Shown here one piece after another: positions 37,589 to 52,440 of a stretch of DNA of 60,000 nt. A program made the translations under genes and the position numbers. This DNA is from Nymphaea colorata (Eukaryota; Streptophyta; Magnoliopsida; Nymphaeales; Nymphaeaceae). Below the pieces are notes generated by a model, which saw only the letters and a program-made list of their open reading frames with translations, did not search any database and was not told the DNA's origin. The stretch is taken from contig NC_045140.1 of NCBI RefSeq assembly GCF_008831285.2, forward strand, positions 8,368,505 through 8,428,504, in the 5' to 3' direction. Numbering within the stretch: position 1 is the first letter of the stretch; each line of letters starts with the position of its first letter.

Positions 37589-40500
37589 TCAGCTCTTGCA
37601 GTTTATAAAATTGTCCCATATCAACTTCAGTGTGTCCTGTAAACACTCCTGCATAGCTTCATCTCCATCACCAGCTTCCTGTCATGGTGAATATTATGGA
37701 GCAAATGAGACAACACACAAGATGGGCAGGGAACCATGAATCATGCACTTTTAATATGAAGAGAAAGTATGTTGAAATGTTCAAATAAATAAAAAAATTA
37801 AAATATAAATCATCAGTCCTAAACGCCATTCTAGTTAAGGCATGCTCGGCAGCAATGAGTTGTTTAGGCTCACAGCATAGACTCCACCACATCAACGCCA
37901 ATTATGAAAAGTCTGCACTAAAATTCTTACTGGTAAAACTACCAACTACCACACTTGGACAACTTTCATGACTGCATGGTAAAAACTGACATTAAATTTC
38001 TGGAAAAATCGTACTTTCACTGGAGCAGCATTCAAGAATATAAAGGATGTGTAACGTTCCAGCAAAAGCTAACTAGCTTGACCATGACAAGGTAACACTA
38101 TTGTCACTAAGTCACTGATACTTATCATGCATTCAAAGATTTAATAGAATCTGGAAAAAAAAAAAAAAAACTTCATGTAGAAACGGGACAGGAAAAAGGA
38201 AATTAAGATTCATAATTAAGGCAATGGAGAGACGGTTTAAATGGAAACAGAGAATAAAAAACTAGTTGTTTCACCTTCAAATGCTCGCTTACTCCAATTA
38301 ACTTCACAGAAACTTCTTCAGAAATCTTCCCATGTGAACTTCTTAGATTAAATCTATCTGCACTTTTCAGCTTCAGCCTTACTGTTGGCCCAGCAAAAGA
38401 TCTGGAAAGAATATGAAAAGATTCTTGTACGTAGAACCTTCCTCCAGCAGAATCTTTCCCAAGTGACCATCTCAATCCACCTTTTACATCAGGGTCAAGG
38501 ATAGCTGACTCTATAACTTCCTTTATGGTATGTTTCTCTTCAGCCTGAGGATTCATATAAAATAAGAGAAACTATGGGTGCAAAGAAAACTATGTACAAA
38601 TTTGACCACATATTCGTCCATGGTAAGTGCTCAGTGGAACTCACAGTAAAAGATTCCACGATCCGTTTTGTGATCAACATAATCCTCAGATCAAAATCTT
38701 GAAAAACACATGACAAATCAACCACTAAATGTCGGAGGGGGCTTGCTTCTATCTGCAGAATACAAATTGACAAATTCCTTATCACAGCCTTACTAATTTT
38801 AATCGCTTTAATGCAGAATCTGAATGCAAATTGAGGAAGATAGCAAATTGTCAATGACTACATTAATTAAAATGTTACAGAAAAATCATTGATATACACA
38901 AAACATACACCTAACCCTGAACTCCTGAATGGAAGATGAACAGAAAAGTCACATAAAGCATCCCATACTACCATATCAGGATATGCAACAATTCATGTGT
39001 TTTGTACTCTATAAAAGTACAAACCACTGCATGATAAAAGTTCAACAATTATTATCTTCAACAAATACTCAACCTTCCAAAAGAATAATGTCATGAGTTT
39101 CCCTTTTTTCTCCCACAACCTAGAATTTTCAACCTTAATAGTTTGTTCATCTTCATGGAAGCCAGTCCACCTCTGTCTACATGACGACTTAAAATGACGA
39201 CTCAGAAGATGGTATTACAGCTAAGATAAAATGCATTGCATTAAAGCAAATACCTTTTTCAGCTCAAGTTTTCCATCGGCATTTTTTACACACCTGCAGG
39301 TGAGCACACAATCTGGTAGCTGTTTGTCTTCAATCTAAAGACAAAACAATTAAGCATTTGCCATAATTAAGATGAAATAACATGGCGAACATAGTTGATA
39401 TATTTAAAAAAAGTATCCAGACCTTCAAATGGTACTCATCTTTCTGCGCCCTTAGCGTCAATCCAATATCTTGGACCACCTTATTCTCAACAAAGCTCAT
39501 ATATTCCTCAGTAACATCAGTGTTGAACATTTTGCGAACTCCACTCTTAGGATTGATTTCAGTGAGGAAGCCTCTTTTTAACTTCTCAAGGCTAATGGAT
39601 TCTTTACTGTTTTATGGAAAAGCAGAATTAGGAGAAACCCAAGTAATAGATCATCTTAAAAAGAACAGAATCCTTGCGAATAACATGCTTTGTAAAATTA
39701 AGGAGGTCAACAGTAAACACAAAACCCACCAAGAAATAAATTGTGCACCTTTTATCCAAATAGTAACACTACAGAGACAATATGTGAAACCATTGTCACA
39801 TATATCATGTACGGGTATTATACGGGGAGGAATTTCTTGGGTATAATACGGCAAAGTTGTGTATCTCAGAAATATTTTGGAAAAATCTAGACAAATTTTT
39901 TAAAAATTTAAAACATTTAATAAATCCTCAAACTTATAAAAAAATCATAAAAAACGAAAACAACGTGTATAATATGTTTTTTTCACGTTTTTTATTTTTT
40001 GGCATTTTTTTGAAAAAGACGCATGTTTTTCATGTTTTATACGGCTGACTTATATTTTGCGTATTAAACGTGTTTTCTTTTTTCAAATTAGACACATTTT
40101 CTGTGACAATGTGTGAAACTGCTTTGTTCAGTACCTCCCAATGGTTAAAAGGCTGTCTTATAAAAAAAGTCGGGAAAAATATAACTTATATTATATTACA
40201 GGCTAATAGGTACATGCATGTGTTACCATTACACTGAAATTTTTTCTTGTAAAAAATAACTGCAACTTCTGGAAAAAGGAAGCAACAACAAAGAGATCTC
40301 ACAATGTACCAGATTTATCCAATTTAGAAAAAAGATAACCATCATTTTTCTAAGCTATACAGTCAGGTTACAGGATCACACAACAACTGAACTTAAATAT
40401 TAGAACCAGCCCTAAAAAAGGAAAACTTTTTGCAGTGAAACAAATCTAGTGAAAAGTTAACAAAACAATCTGCATGAGTTAATTACAGAAGATACCCCAC

Positions 40501-43203
40501 AAACATGAACATTTTATTTTCAAGAGAACTACCTATGTGAAACATGATTCAAATATTTAAGAAAAATTTAACTAATCACCAGATATTTGATGTTTTTCAC
40601 AACAAAATTACTTTGAGAATCACATCAAAGTACTAAATCTGCCAAGAAACAAGAAATTAGAACCAACCTAGTTTTTGCACAGCATACGACACCTTGCACA
40701 CATGGATACCTAAAAGATAGCTGAAGTTCTGAAACCAACCCAACCATCTCCTACTCTCATATCCTACTTTTTCCATTACCCCCTTGGATATATTTCCCAA
40801 GGACACATGTTGATGTAAAAAATAATTAATGTTTACATATTGATTTGTAGGAAACTCCTATAATGTTCAACTTAAAGCTCCAACCCCAAGGGGATTAAGG
40901 GAGTAGTACTAGGTACTAACTAGCCTAGCTTACAGGATATATTGCAAGGTTACAGATATCAGTGCAGGAATGTACCATTTCTGTGACTATTACTGATGCA
41001 AGAAAGATCAAGACCAACGGATCTTAATCCAACTGCATTCACAACTAAGCTAAAACTATGCTTAACACTAATTAAAACTTTCGAAAAGGAAGAACACAAG
41101 AGAAAATGACTAAACTAAATGGACGAACAAAGAAAACTAGGGAAGAGCTTTCACTTCATTTCTTTCAACTTTTCAACCTCTCCACCACAAAATGAACCAT
41201 TGTCCCTTTATATAGAGAAAGGGATGGATTGCGGATCTGGATCCATTTACAAGTATTAAAAACTAACTAGATCCAGTTACACAGATAGGGATCAAGTTTA
41301 TAGATATTTACATTCAGGATCAGCACCAAGGCCCTTAGAAGAAACTCAAACGAACTATTAAATCTCATTATATTACAAAATAAGTTGGATCTGAATCTAT
41401 CTGCTTCAGGATCTGCATCAGGCCTGCTAACGATAACAAAATTCAGGGCCTGCCATCTCAATGAGATTCTTTGCTTTTTTTTTCAATCCCAACAGAATCA
41501 TGACAAGCTCTGTAATGTGCAGTTAGGACAGTACAGCCTTGCTCTAAGAAAGCATAAGAAGCTAAAAATTAAAACTATATGTTTCAATTAACCAAGGAAG
41601 AATGACCCCAACAAGGACAGGACACCACTTAAGTGTAGTGCCCATGTTACGTTTCAGGTTTCCCTTTATAAAAAGAACCATAACAGAAAGCCGAAAGCCC
41701 AGAACATCACAGGAGCTTCTTCTGGTTATACCAAAATTTATCAACATTATAGCAGTTAACTAATTGAATATGACAACCAGCATACTGTCTATGAGTTCCT
41801 TATCATATCTTGTATCTTGTCGCCACTTCCAAATGTCATGCTACGGCCATAGTTCTTAAAGGAAGGCACATACAGAATTAAAGTTTTATCATTTCCTTTG
41901 AAGTTTATTTAGTTCTATTTTCTTGTTTTTATTCTCCATTGCCTCTGGTCAAACACATTACACAACAAAAGGATCAATTGGATAAAATGACGGGAGGTAT
42001 TCAGAATCATGGCACGTACCTGCCAAGGAACCATGGGTTCTCACGTGTAAAACAAAAAGCAAAGCATCCATACAAACAAACTTGAAAAAACATTGAGATA
42101 GTAATAGTGACAACTATCTGTATTTTATAAATAGCATGACATTAGCGGATTTTGAATCCTGCAGATAACAAAGACAAAATGTCCTGATATTATCAAATGA
42201 TCACCCAAAACAGAAGTGCAATGCTATTATCCCGAGATATTCCTGATATTCTTCCAGTCTTTCGTAAAGCCTTGTTTTCATAATTTTTAAGAATGTGTGT
42301 TTTTTATTTTTTCTTTTATTTTCTCAAAGATACTTTTCTGGTATTTTCCTAAGAAATCACATCTTGGAAAATAATAAACTTATGAAAAAAACTTTGTCAA
42401 GAATGAAAATGACAATTGCTGACAAACAACTTTTTATCTGATAGAAAATATGCGTCAGCTGTTGCAAAACCCTTTTCAAGAAAAAAATAAACAAAAAAAG
42501 AGGACAAAATAGAAAACAAAACCATATACATCTTTGGCTGTATGTCCACATCACAGAAAAGAAATGCTAACTAATAAACAGAACTTGCCTATGGAAAAGG
42601 ATCTTTCCGATACGAGCAACAAAAGAAGGCTTTAGTTTTATATGTTCATCATCTTGAATTAGATTCCTCACATTCTGGAAGGCAGTAACAACATCAGATT
42701 GTATCTTCACTGCTATGTTCAACCACTCTTCTTTATTGTCACGGCATGTGCTAGTTTCTGAATCTGAAACATGCAATCATTTAACCATCCAACACAGCAT
42801 CTATTAATAAATGTTAAATGAAGATGAGCTTAAATCAGTTAAGCACAATAAGTCATTAATAACTTTCAACTCAAAAACCTTTTGGTTCATTCACATGATG
42901 TAAAACAAAGTACTTCCTGCCCGTCTGGTGCCCATAGTCTAAAGAATCTGGACGCAGGAATGGTTCCAAGCAAATTGAATCAGGCAGTTCACCATTTTCC
43001 ATTGATCCAACTGGGAAACATCTAACGATTGAATTTTCAGCATATTGTATCGTGAAAGGCAGCACATTTGTCTTCCAACCTTTTGAACCAGCATGTCTTG
43101 ACCCCAGCCTCAATTGCTCATCAAATTTAGGGGCAAGAACTTCGGGGTGCAATTCCTGCTCCCCTTCCTTCACCTTACGTTTATGCGGTGGGATGTAAGC
43201 CAT
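37589..43203 (-). CDS. Plant protein of unknown function, MAYIPPHKR N-terminus
   Basis: Seven coding exons read leftward: 43203-42879, 42763-42589, 39606-39423, 39334-39254, 38752-38645, 38544-38275 and 37678-37589 (TGA), giving 410 residues in one frame. The start MAYIPPHKRKVKEGEQE is chosen because MAYIPPHKR is the conserved opening of a plant-wide family of unknown function. I believe current databases call it DUF7903, but that name is from memory. Later recognisable parts are PSFVARIGKILFHR, KMFNTDVTEEYMSFVENKVV, LTCRCVKNADGKLELKK, FDLRIMLITKRIVE and SFAGPTVRLKLKSADRFN. No signal peptide or membrane segment is evident. The donor after exon 2 reads CATAG followed by GCAAGTT. Only that GC donor keeps the frame, so intron 2 is a GC-AG intron of about 3.0 kb, and it holds a MITE and a probable solo LTR. 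A 5'-UTR intron is likely (acceptor CTACTCAG, leader exon resuming at 43219). Confidence 0.85.
39791..40111. mobile_element. 321-bp MITE, CATTGTCACA family, in an intron of the MAYIPPHKR gene
   Basis: A perfect 10-bp inverted repeat CATTGTCACA lies at both ends. A perfect 8-bp target duplication TGTGAAAC is at 39783-39790 and 40112-40119. The interior is AT-rich with a GGGTATAATACGGC core near the left end, matching the element at 57546-57944. The 8-bp duplication fits the hAT superfamily. Confidence 0.8.
40808..41494 (-). repeat. Probable 687-bp solo LTR in the same intron
   Basis: On the - strand it begins TGTTGGGATTG and ends ACATCAACA, a TGTTG...CAACA inverted terminus typical of LTRs. 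CTCTATATAAAGGG near 41,203-41,216 would be its TATA box. No coding sequence or partner LTR is seen. Flanking 5-mers (ACACA, GAATC) do not match, so the boundaries are tentative. Confidence 0.5.
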
Positions 43204-44050
43204 GGACAGCAACAAGTTCCTGAGTAGAATAACATTTGTTTTGTCCTATAAATTGGCTTGAAAGAAACATTCACAGTTAAATCAAGACTGAAAGGCATAA
43301 GAAACTGTAAAAGATTTGGATAAGAAATCCAATTAAAGCAACTTCAAACTTTTCTTCTTCCCTCTAAATCATGCATGCGCTGCACATTTAAATCATCACT
43401 GCAGTGCATAGGAACCTACAAAGGGCTGGGGTAACTGATAAGAGATCCAGTTAGAGAAATATCACTCTTTTCTTCCTTCTGAATCATGCATGTCACAAAT
43501 GAGGATGCACTTCAACAGGCCTGACATAAACGAAGGACCTCAGAATTGAACCCAAAGGGGTTATCACTTATCACAACTGTGAAGGAGAGGGGCGGAAAGA
43601 ACTCCATGTGGCCAACCTCCGCTATGTGCACAACGACTCAACTCCATGTCGCCCACCAATTCTTAACATCATAATGAAAACATATAATACAACAAGAGAC
43701 AATACAACATTTGATGTTTCTCTTATCATCTAAAACCTACCGGATTGATGAAGAGAAGGAATTTTGCATCAGTTAGAAAAAAGGAGGCCCGCTTTGCTAA
43801 TCCAGAACATGCAAATTATTCAATACCGGTTCCCCAGTGACCAAGAATGAACGAAATAGCCACAAAATCAAATATATGAATCCAAACCAAAGCAGAGAGA
43901 ATTACTACAGTTTCACTCCATAACCAACAATGAGAATGCATTCTACACAAGGCAAGTTAACCAAGAAACTTAACACAACACAAGACAAATAAATATACCA
44001 ACTCTCCAGTAGAAATGAAACCGATACTGTCTAGGGAGAAAGAGAGAGAC

Positions 44051-44115
44051 CTTACGGGAAGCAACGATTAGCAAGCTCGGGAGAAAAAAGGTCTCGTGTC
44101 GTCACCTCTCTTTTT
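44051..44115 (-). other. Likely 5'-UTR leader exon of the MAYIPPHKR-family gene
   Basis: On the - strand, pyrimidine/purine-rich leader sequence ends CTTCCCGTAAGGTCTCTC, giving a donor at or near 44051-44056. Together with the acceptor at 43220 this defines a 5'-UTR intron of about 830 bp. The transcription start is inferred from the TATA box position. Confidence 0.5.
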
Positions 44116-44140
44116 CTCTTGCTCTCCCCTAGTCCTTTTC

Positions 44141-44147
44141 TTTTATA
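44141..44147 (-). promoter_or_regulatory. Candidate TATA box for the MAYIPPHKR-family gene
   Basis: TATAAAA on the - strand lies about 30 bp upstream of the inferred leader exon and about 940 bp upstream of the start codon. Confidence 0.5.
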
Positions 44148-44360
44148 GGAGACATCCCTTGCCGGCGAAGTTAGAATCATACGGCCATGTCTGACTGTGC
44201 TGCCATTACGGTGGGGACCCTCCGGAAGTCCACAAGTCCAACAAGTGGGGCCTAATTAGACACTTTTTTTCATCTTTAATCGATGAAGTGGGTACCGGGC
44301 CTTGCCATTCCGATCAAACTGGTAAAAGAATTTACCGAGCTGTGCTTGCCGGTATTGAAG

Positions 44361-44365
<5 letters not shown>

Positions 44366-44401
<36 letters not shown>
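44366..44401. repeat. (AT)n microsatellite
   Basis: About 18 AT units, some 220 bp upstream of the candidate TATA box of the - strand gene. Confidence 0.95.
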
Positions 44402-44402
<1 letters not shown>

Positions 44403-44726
44403 GTGTCAATCGTTTTTATTACAAAAATAAAATATTAAGAGTTTCAAATAAGAATAAAAATCAAAATAAGTGTTCGACGGATATAAAGTTGACGGCCGAA
44501 TCCTGCTTGATAACTAAGCGGTTGGGCTTGTAGGCTTGAGCCAGCCACTTGGTTTTGTTGAGCGTTCGACCCGCTCAACCCGGCCTGACGCCTGGCTCTA
44601 ATAATTTCAATTGACAAAAAATGTAATCAGGTAACTCACATATCAGTGTACATATTTTTCGTACATGACATAGTTTACTAACAATTAATTAAGTTGTTGG
44701 CATACTTTCATTTTAGTCAATCAATG

Positions 44727-44753
44727 ATATATATATATATATATATATATATA
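44727..44753. repeat. (AT)n microsatellite
   Basis: About 13 AT units. Confidence 0.9.
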
Positions 44754-45580
44754 ATGTATAACTATTGTATCAAGAGCTAGAACATGACCGAAAGATTCCA
44801 AAGTTGCCCTCTTCAGATATTTGCTGATTATGAAAAAAAAAAATCATCTTTAATGTCAATACCTTACTTTTTAGTAGTTGATAGAAGCCGATATGTTGAC
44901 AGTGTCGGTATAAGTGTAAGAGAATGAGATGTGGTGATAATTGATATAAGAGAATGAGATGTGTTAATAATATTGTACATAAGGTTTGATAAAATGACTT
45001 GAAATAGTTGGTATAAATGTAAAAGAATGATATGTGTTCATAATTTCATACATAAGCCTTAAGAAAGTGACTTGAAATAGTACAGAACACAAGATTTCAA
45101 AAAATATTAACATCGATATGCAGCTTCCGCTTCTTTCTTTTGTTTTGCTTCTGAAATTCAAGGCTGTTTTGGGGATTGGATGTGGAGGCAATGCGCTATG
45201 CTCCATTGAAGCAGTTTTTTTTAATATGAATTTCATTGGCATCAATCAGAATGCAACTTGCCCCACATTTCAGTCAATTTTTGGGTCGTTACATTTGTAA
45301 TTTTGACATACAAAATGTCATTTAAAGTTTTTGTATTGTTAAAAACTTAAGTTTTTCTATAGTCATTCAAAAAATCTACTAGGATTATTTTTTGTTTAAC
45401 CATTGAGTAAAAATTATTATTCTAACTTTTAGAAAAATAACCATTTAAAAAATACTTATCTTTGCTAACATAATTATACTTCTCTTCAAAAAATCTATTA
45501 GGCTTCCTCCTTTTTGTTTCGCCGGTTTCAAACAAAATCTCTAAAATTCTTCCCATGGGAAAACGTGAAGCTTTTTTTTT

Positions 45581-45667
45581 TCTTGAGAAGATGAAACGAC
45601 ATGTATGCTTCATTAAACCTGAATCTTGAGAAGATGAAACGGCATGTAAACTTCATTAAACCTGAAA
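45581..45667. repeat. 43-bp tandem duplication
   Basis: Two copies of CTTGAGAAGATGAAACG-CATGTA-CTTCATTAAACCTGAA, with two or three differences, lie back to back. Confidence 0.85.
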
Positions 45668-47695
45668 GCATGAGGAGAAAAAGGTACAACATGCTCGGAT
45701 TTGGTGTTACAAAAAACTTCAAAAATAAACATTTTGCAAACTAATTCAAAGCGTTTAGTGATAAATATTATCAATTGGTAACTTTTTGGATGATAATAAG
45801 AATTTTCTTTTCATTTGGAGAAAAAAAAATGTAAAAGATTTTAGCGTTAGTTTTGAAACAAGATTTCGAGTTTTTAAAATGGAGTAAGCTGCCGACAAGA
45901 CTTAGGGTGCATTTGGTAGCCGGATGAAACACCGTAGAAGATGAGAAATTGTATTAATTTTCCCTCCTCCAATAATTAAGATGAAATCGGATCCTTCTGA
46001 TTCAAAGTTATCAGGGTAAAAAAAAAAAAAAAAAGTTAGACCCTGAACCCCAAGGGGTCCAACTTTTTACCCAAGCAACTTTTACCTGAATGCTGTAAAT
46101 CTGTTTTTCATGTTTTCTTCTCAAATATATTTTGAAGGCAGTAACTCTAAACTCAATTAGAAAGAAGTTATGTAGCATATTTTAGTTATCTACTAGTCTC
46201 CTCTCTTTGAGAGACATTTATATAGAGCTTTGGCAATGGCCGGTTAATTATTTGCGACTGTTTTTCTCCCCTCCCTCACTTTAGCCATCAAACACCTCCA
46301 AAAGTTTCTCTAGGTGAGCCTTTTCTAGTTAATCACATTTTAAGATGATGTGAAATTTCCGCCTCTTCTATTCTTTACCAAGAAAACTTTCCCCTAACAA
46401 AATTTTCCTTCTAAAATAAGAGAAGCAATCGAACCTTACCTCATTGATTCTTGTTCTTTTTACTAATGAATCCATATTCAAAGTTGTCGTTCGGCTCTGA
46501 GTCTTTTGTTCTAAAAAAGCCTCAAAATTCTAAATTTTCATAAGGTCCCTCTGAGTTCCTTATAAAGCCCATTGAATATTTTTTATGGGTTCCGAAAATT
46601 CTTACTAAATAATGACCTAATGAGCCTCCTTCCGTAAATTCCCAGGCACTTTGGGCCTCAGTCAAGTTTCAGGTTGAGCTCGGGCCCAGCACTGACCCAG
46701 GCTTTGTTGGGCCACGCTGGGTCTGGACTCAACCGGTGTGCAGTGTAGCTCAAAAGAGATAGGCTTAAATAATATTCAAATTACTTGCTTTGAGATGGTA
46801 CGGTCATCTGTTGTTCATCTAACTTATCTGTTGATGGCCCCAAGCATTATTGTTTCTTTTCTTCTAACTCATACTTTTTCCAGTCAATGGCGGCCTCACC
46901 TTAGGCGGCCATAGACTAAAGAAAATGTTTGCATTGGAGCCCACCAAAGCCTACTTTTCTTTTTTGGAGAAGGGAAGGGTGGCTTAATGCCCACGCAAAG
47001 CAATGAACATTGGGGAGCCCTCAGACAACAAACCTAACCTCATTAAGATAAAGGGGAAGATCCTCCTTAGGTGGTGCCCATGTAAATCACATTCAAGATT
47101 TGCAGTAATAATATAACATTGTGAATTGCGCAGATGGGCAGAAACTCATTGTAAAAGCCTTCAACAGATAAAGATTTATCTTTCCTTGTTGTTGCCAGAT
47201 TCTCGAATGCTAGCTAGCATATGATACTTGTATCAATGAAAATGTGCAGCCAGTGGATACAACTACAATTGTCTTTGAATCTAATTCAATCTCAAAACTA
47301 TTCCGATGCGACACTACAGGAGTTAGGCTACTTTTATGGTTTATTCAGAAAAAAATGAAAGAACAATTACCAGTTAAGCATAAACGTGACACGTATTGCC
47401 GAAAGATGCTCTATTAATTACTTTGTGATTTGTCTTTGAATATCTGTAACTTTGACATCCTCAAGTAAAATGTGGCGGAATGAGGTGGTTCTTCCACCTT
47501 GAGGAGGAAAGTAGCACATTTGGATGTCATTTTCAATTGCACTCTAGAACTCATAGTCTTTGTATTGAAATTGGTTCTATTTAGTTTGGATTAGAGTAGT
47601 ACTCCATTTTCATGAGACTCCTTAGTTAGACTAGTGCAAACTATTTCAACAAAATGCAAGTATGTTCCAACTTAGTTATCCTAGTAGCTAGTCTG

Positions 47696-47905
47696 CTACT
47701 GAAAATTTTGAACAACTTGTAAAGTAGTTGTTACATGAGCAACTTCTTTTCCTTTTGAGAGGCTGAGTGGGTCACTTCCTCCAATATGCTTTTGTGTTAA
47801 AAAGATACCTTGCTTTAAATATACAATTACAAGATATTTTGGGGCAGACATAGACTTGAGTAAAACCATCATTGTTTTGTAGTATTGTACTCCAATGTAC
47901 CTCAC
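47696..47905 (-). pseudogene. Short copia reverse-transcriptase scrap (tentative)
   Basis: A 69-codon frame contains YLVIVYLKQGIFLTQKHI, which resembles the copia segment FLGIEVAYSKxGIFLxQxKY just after the active site. Nothing else of the element is recognisable on this strand. It is close to, but opposite in direction from, the copia fragment at 48,060. Confidence 0.35.
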
Positions 47906-48059
47906 AATCTAAGGCTTCTTTCATTGGTTCATGCATCTCTAGTTGTATATTCTAGTTCTCATGCAATAACCATGCATGTACGAGCATATGTTCACAACCT
48001 TTCCCACTAGTCTAGTAAATAGGAACCAAGGGGGAGAAGAAACGTATCTATTCAATATT

Positions 48060-49110
48060 GTGAACACTCCAAAGGTTATGTCTTCTTAGGAGAAAATGCA
48101 GATGGGAATGTGACCGAGTTAGATTCAAGAAAGGAGATTAAATAGAGATGTTTAACTATACGAGTTGAATGACCCAGAACATGCAAAGACAAATTATCAA
48201 GAGCCAGTGATTCAAGATGTATGGTCTCAATCAGTTCGTGATTGTGAGAATGAACTGCATGAGGGTTAGAGTCTAATTGTGGTGCTTCATCAGAGTGCAA
48301 GGATAAAAATCCTTTGACGTAGATTTGAAATAGAAGGTGAAGCCATGATGGCAATACCTGATGACATTGATGTCCTGAAATCTGTACATGAGGTTCTCTG
48401 TTGTATAGAAAACAAAAAAAAGAATGGAAGCAAGCAATGGAAGAAGAGATGAGATCCATGAGCAATAACAAGGTCTGGGAACTTGTCGATCCTCCTCTTG
48501 AAAGGAAGACCATTGGGAACAAATGGTTTCTCAATCTCAAAAGAAATGCGATCCATTGAAAGATTCAAAGATCGACATGTAGCAAAATGATACACAAAGA
48601 AATAAGGCATTGACTATGATGAGACGTTTTCTCTAGTTGTCAAGATGACTTTTGTTCGCCTTATACTAGCTATTGTTTCATATATGGATTTAGAACTACA
48701 TCAAATGGATGTAAGACAATGTTCTTAAATGGAGAACTCGACAAGGAAATCTATATAGAACAACAAGAAAGGTTTGTTGCCGAAGGTTTTGAGTGCAAGG
48801 TTTGCAAGCTCAAGAGATCTATTTATGGACTCAAACAATCATGTTGACAGTTGTATATAAAATTCATGAGACAGTAATGTCTATTGGTTTTGAAATGATT
48901 GGCGAAAAATATAGTATGTATATGAAACAACAAAAGGAGAATTTGTCATTCTCTCCCTATATGCCGATGACATTTTATTGGTTGTAATGATATGGAGTTA
49001 ATCAAGTCAATCAAGAATCGGTTATCTGATCATTTTGAAATGAAAGACATAGGCGCATCATTTATATTGAGTATAGTAATAAAAAGAGATCTCTCAAAAA
49101 GGCTTCTTTT
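48060..49110 (+). pseudogene. Ty1/copia hinge and reverse transcriptase fragment, degenerate
   Basis: Frames shift repeatedly, but the copia order is clear. A linker with PVIQDVWSQSVRDCENE is followed by WKQAMEEEMRSMSNNKVWELVDPP, TIGNKWFLNLK, MFLNGELDKEIYIEQQERFV and CKVCKLKRSIYGLKQS. The active site YADDILLV lies at about 48,960-48,983. DHFEMKDIGAS comes after it. No LTR, gag, integrase or RNase H is visible nearby. Confidence 0.8.
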
Positions 49111-49771
49111 TATTCTATCCTGAGTTCACAGGCCAAACAAAGAGACCAAGCTGGTCTAGAAGGCATTAGACACAATCTTGCTGCTTTGGCAGTTTATTGG
49201 ATCCAGGTTCTTAGTGTTCCTCCTTCATCAAGAAAATGCAATGATGTTTGGTAAAATTCTTATGGGCTGATTTGGAGGATACGAGTATTATCACTAACAA
49301 TGGAGATGATAAGGTTGCTCAAACAAAAACTAGCTAGCATGATCAGAAAATCAAATCTGATATCAACAAGGCATTATAAACAACTCACACAACAAAGGAA
49401 AGGCAATCTCCTAATATCATGCCTTTGTCTAAGAGGTGAAAAAATGGTGTAAACAAGACATCCAGAAACACTAAAGATGTAAAATGTTTGTTGTAAATGA
49501 AAAGAATAGTCAAACCTTACAAATAAACAAGTTGACAGAAAAAAGGTTAACATGAGTGAATAAAGAGAACTTTTCGTGGACGGAGGTAGGAGTTTCTGTA
49601 GAACCACATTATTGGATGTGTCTTGCCCTTTATTGTTTTTCTGTTATGCATGGTGTCAGAAATGTAATAGTTCTTGCACTAGTATTCCTGTGTGTCTTTC
49701 CTCATGCCATCATTTTCTCTGGAGGAAGCTCTTTCAATGGTGTCGTTAGATGGATCTTCGTCGCAATAGAT

Positions 49772-51182
<1,411 letters not shown>

Positions 51183-52271
51183 ATGACATATAACAATGCA
51201 ATTTTAGTAATCGTTAGTATTAGTGTTTGCCTTTTCAAACACATTTTGAGAATGTGTTATTATCATCACTTTATTCAATGAAAACAGTCATGTATAAGGG
51301 AAAGTGTGGGCAATCACTATTTTAGCAAAGAATTCGTAACTTGTGTTAGAAAATTACTTAGGTCTACCACATTTGCCAACGTGAGATACAACTTGTGTTA
51401 GAAATCTTTGTCTTTACAAATGTTGTCTCCTGTATGTTGAGGAATTTTAATCCTTTCAAACACATAATAAGAAGCCGAACGCCTCCCCTTTTCCAAATGC
51501 ATTAAGCCCTCACGTTAAAAAGTGCTCACTTCTGGTGGGATAGCACCCCCTCCCTATATTCACAAAAAGAATCAAAGAATACAATGCAAGAAAACAGACT
51601 ACCATCCTCAGACTACATTATATAGGCTATGGTCCAATGACTACCAAACAACTACATGACTTTCAAAGAATATATAAATTAATAATCCATTCACCTATCA
51701 TATTGTAAACGGTCCCGACATCTAAAAGAACAAACAGGAAAGTAGGAATTATGAAGTTGAAGAACTTCCATAGCAAGATTACAGTTCCTAATTTAAATTT
51801 CCTGCCACATGGCTGAATGGAGCTCCTCCCAAGGCTCGATCGCCAACCCTTATTAATCTGTGCATCTGATTTTCATTCGCCATTTGGATGGCCCACAAAT
51901 GATGCCTAGAGAAATAGTGACATTATGAAGTCTCTTACATATGACAAGAAGTAGGGCTGAACAACGAGCCGAGTAACTCGAACTCGACTCGTTAAAGCTC
52001 GGCTCGAATGCAAGTTCGAGCCAGCTTTTCTACTCAACGAGCCAAGTTCGAGTTGATCGTCCGGCTCGTACATTTTATCGAGCCGAGCTCGAGTTCATTT
52101 AACGAAGCTCGCTTAACCCAACTCGGCTCGATAGCTTGGATATTTATGTGTTTCGTCATCGATTCATTTTCATTTTTTTGTCTTTTTTTCTCTCTCATGC
52201 TCGACCTCGAGGCTCTGCGTCTGCCGCTGCCCTTGGTACACCCTCTCTCTATCTACCGTGTTCTTCTGTTT

Positions 52272-52440
52272 CTTCTTCGTCCTCCTCTTCTCCCACCCAC
52301 AGATGGTCGTTACTTCTTCTTCCTCCTCCTCTTCTCCACCCATAGACGTTGCTACTTCTTCCTCCTCCTCCTCTTCTCCCACCCAGAGACGTTGATACTT
52401 CTTCTTCCTCCTCCTCTTCTCCCACCCAAAGATGGTTGCC
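52272..52440. repeat. Minisatellite, ~42-bp unit x4, inside the hAT element
   Basis: Units start near 52,272, 52,313, 52,354 and 52,398. Each has a CTTCTTCCTCCTCCTCTTCT pyrimidine stretch followed by CCCACCCA-AGA-G-TG. Confidence 0.85.

Larger units (their letters stand above)
44148..47695. other. Gene-free intergenic region
   Basis: No gene can be supported. It contains (AT)n runs at 44366-44401 and 44727-44753 and a 43-bp tandem duplication at 45581-45667. A GGGTGCATTTGGTAGCC stretch near 45,905 may be the end of an unresolved small element. The rest is AT-rich sequence without recognisable features. Confidence 0.5.

Noticed and set aside
45905-46320. Possible MITE with GGGTGCATTTGGTAGCC and AGCCATCAAACACCT ends
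   Set aside because: The inverted match is weak and I could not define matching flanks.
48076-48610. - strand frames of 106 and 154 codons
   Set aside because: They are antisense shadows of the + strand copia remnant, whose reverse-transcriptase motifs are clear.
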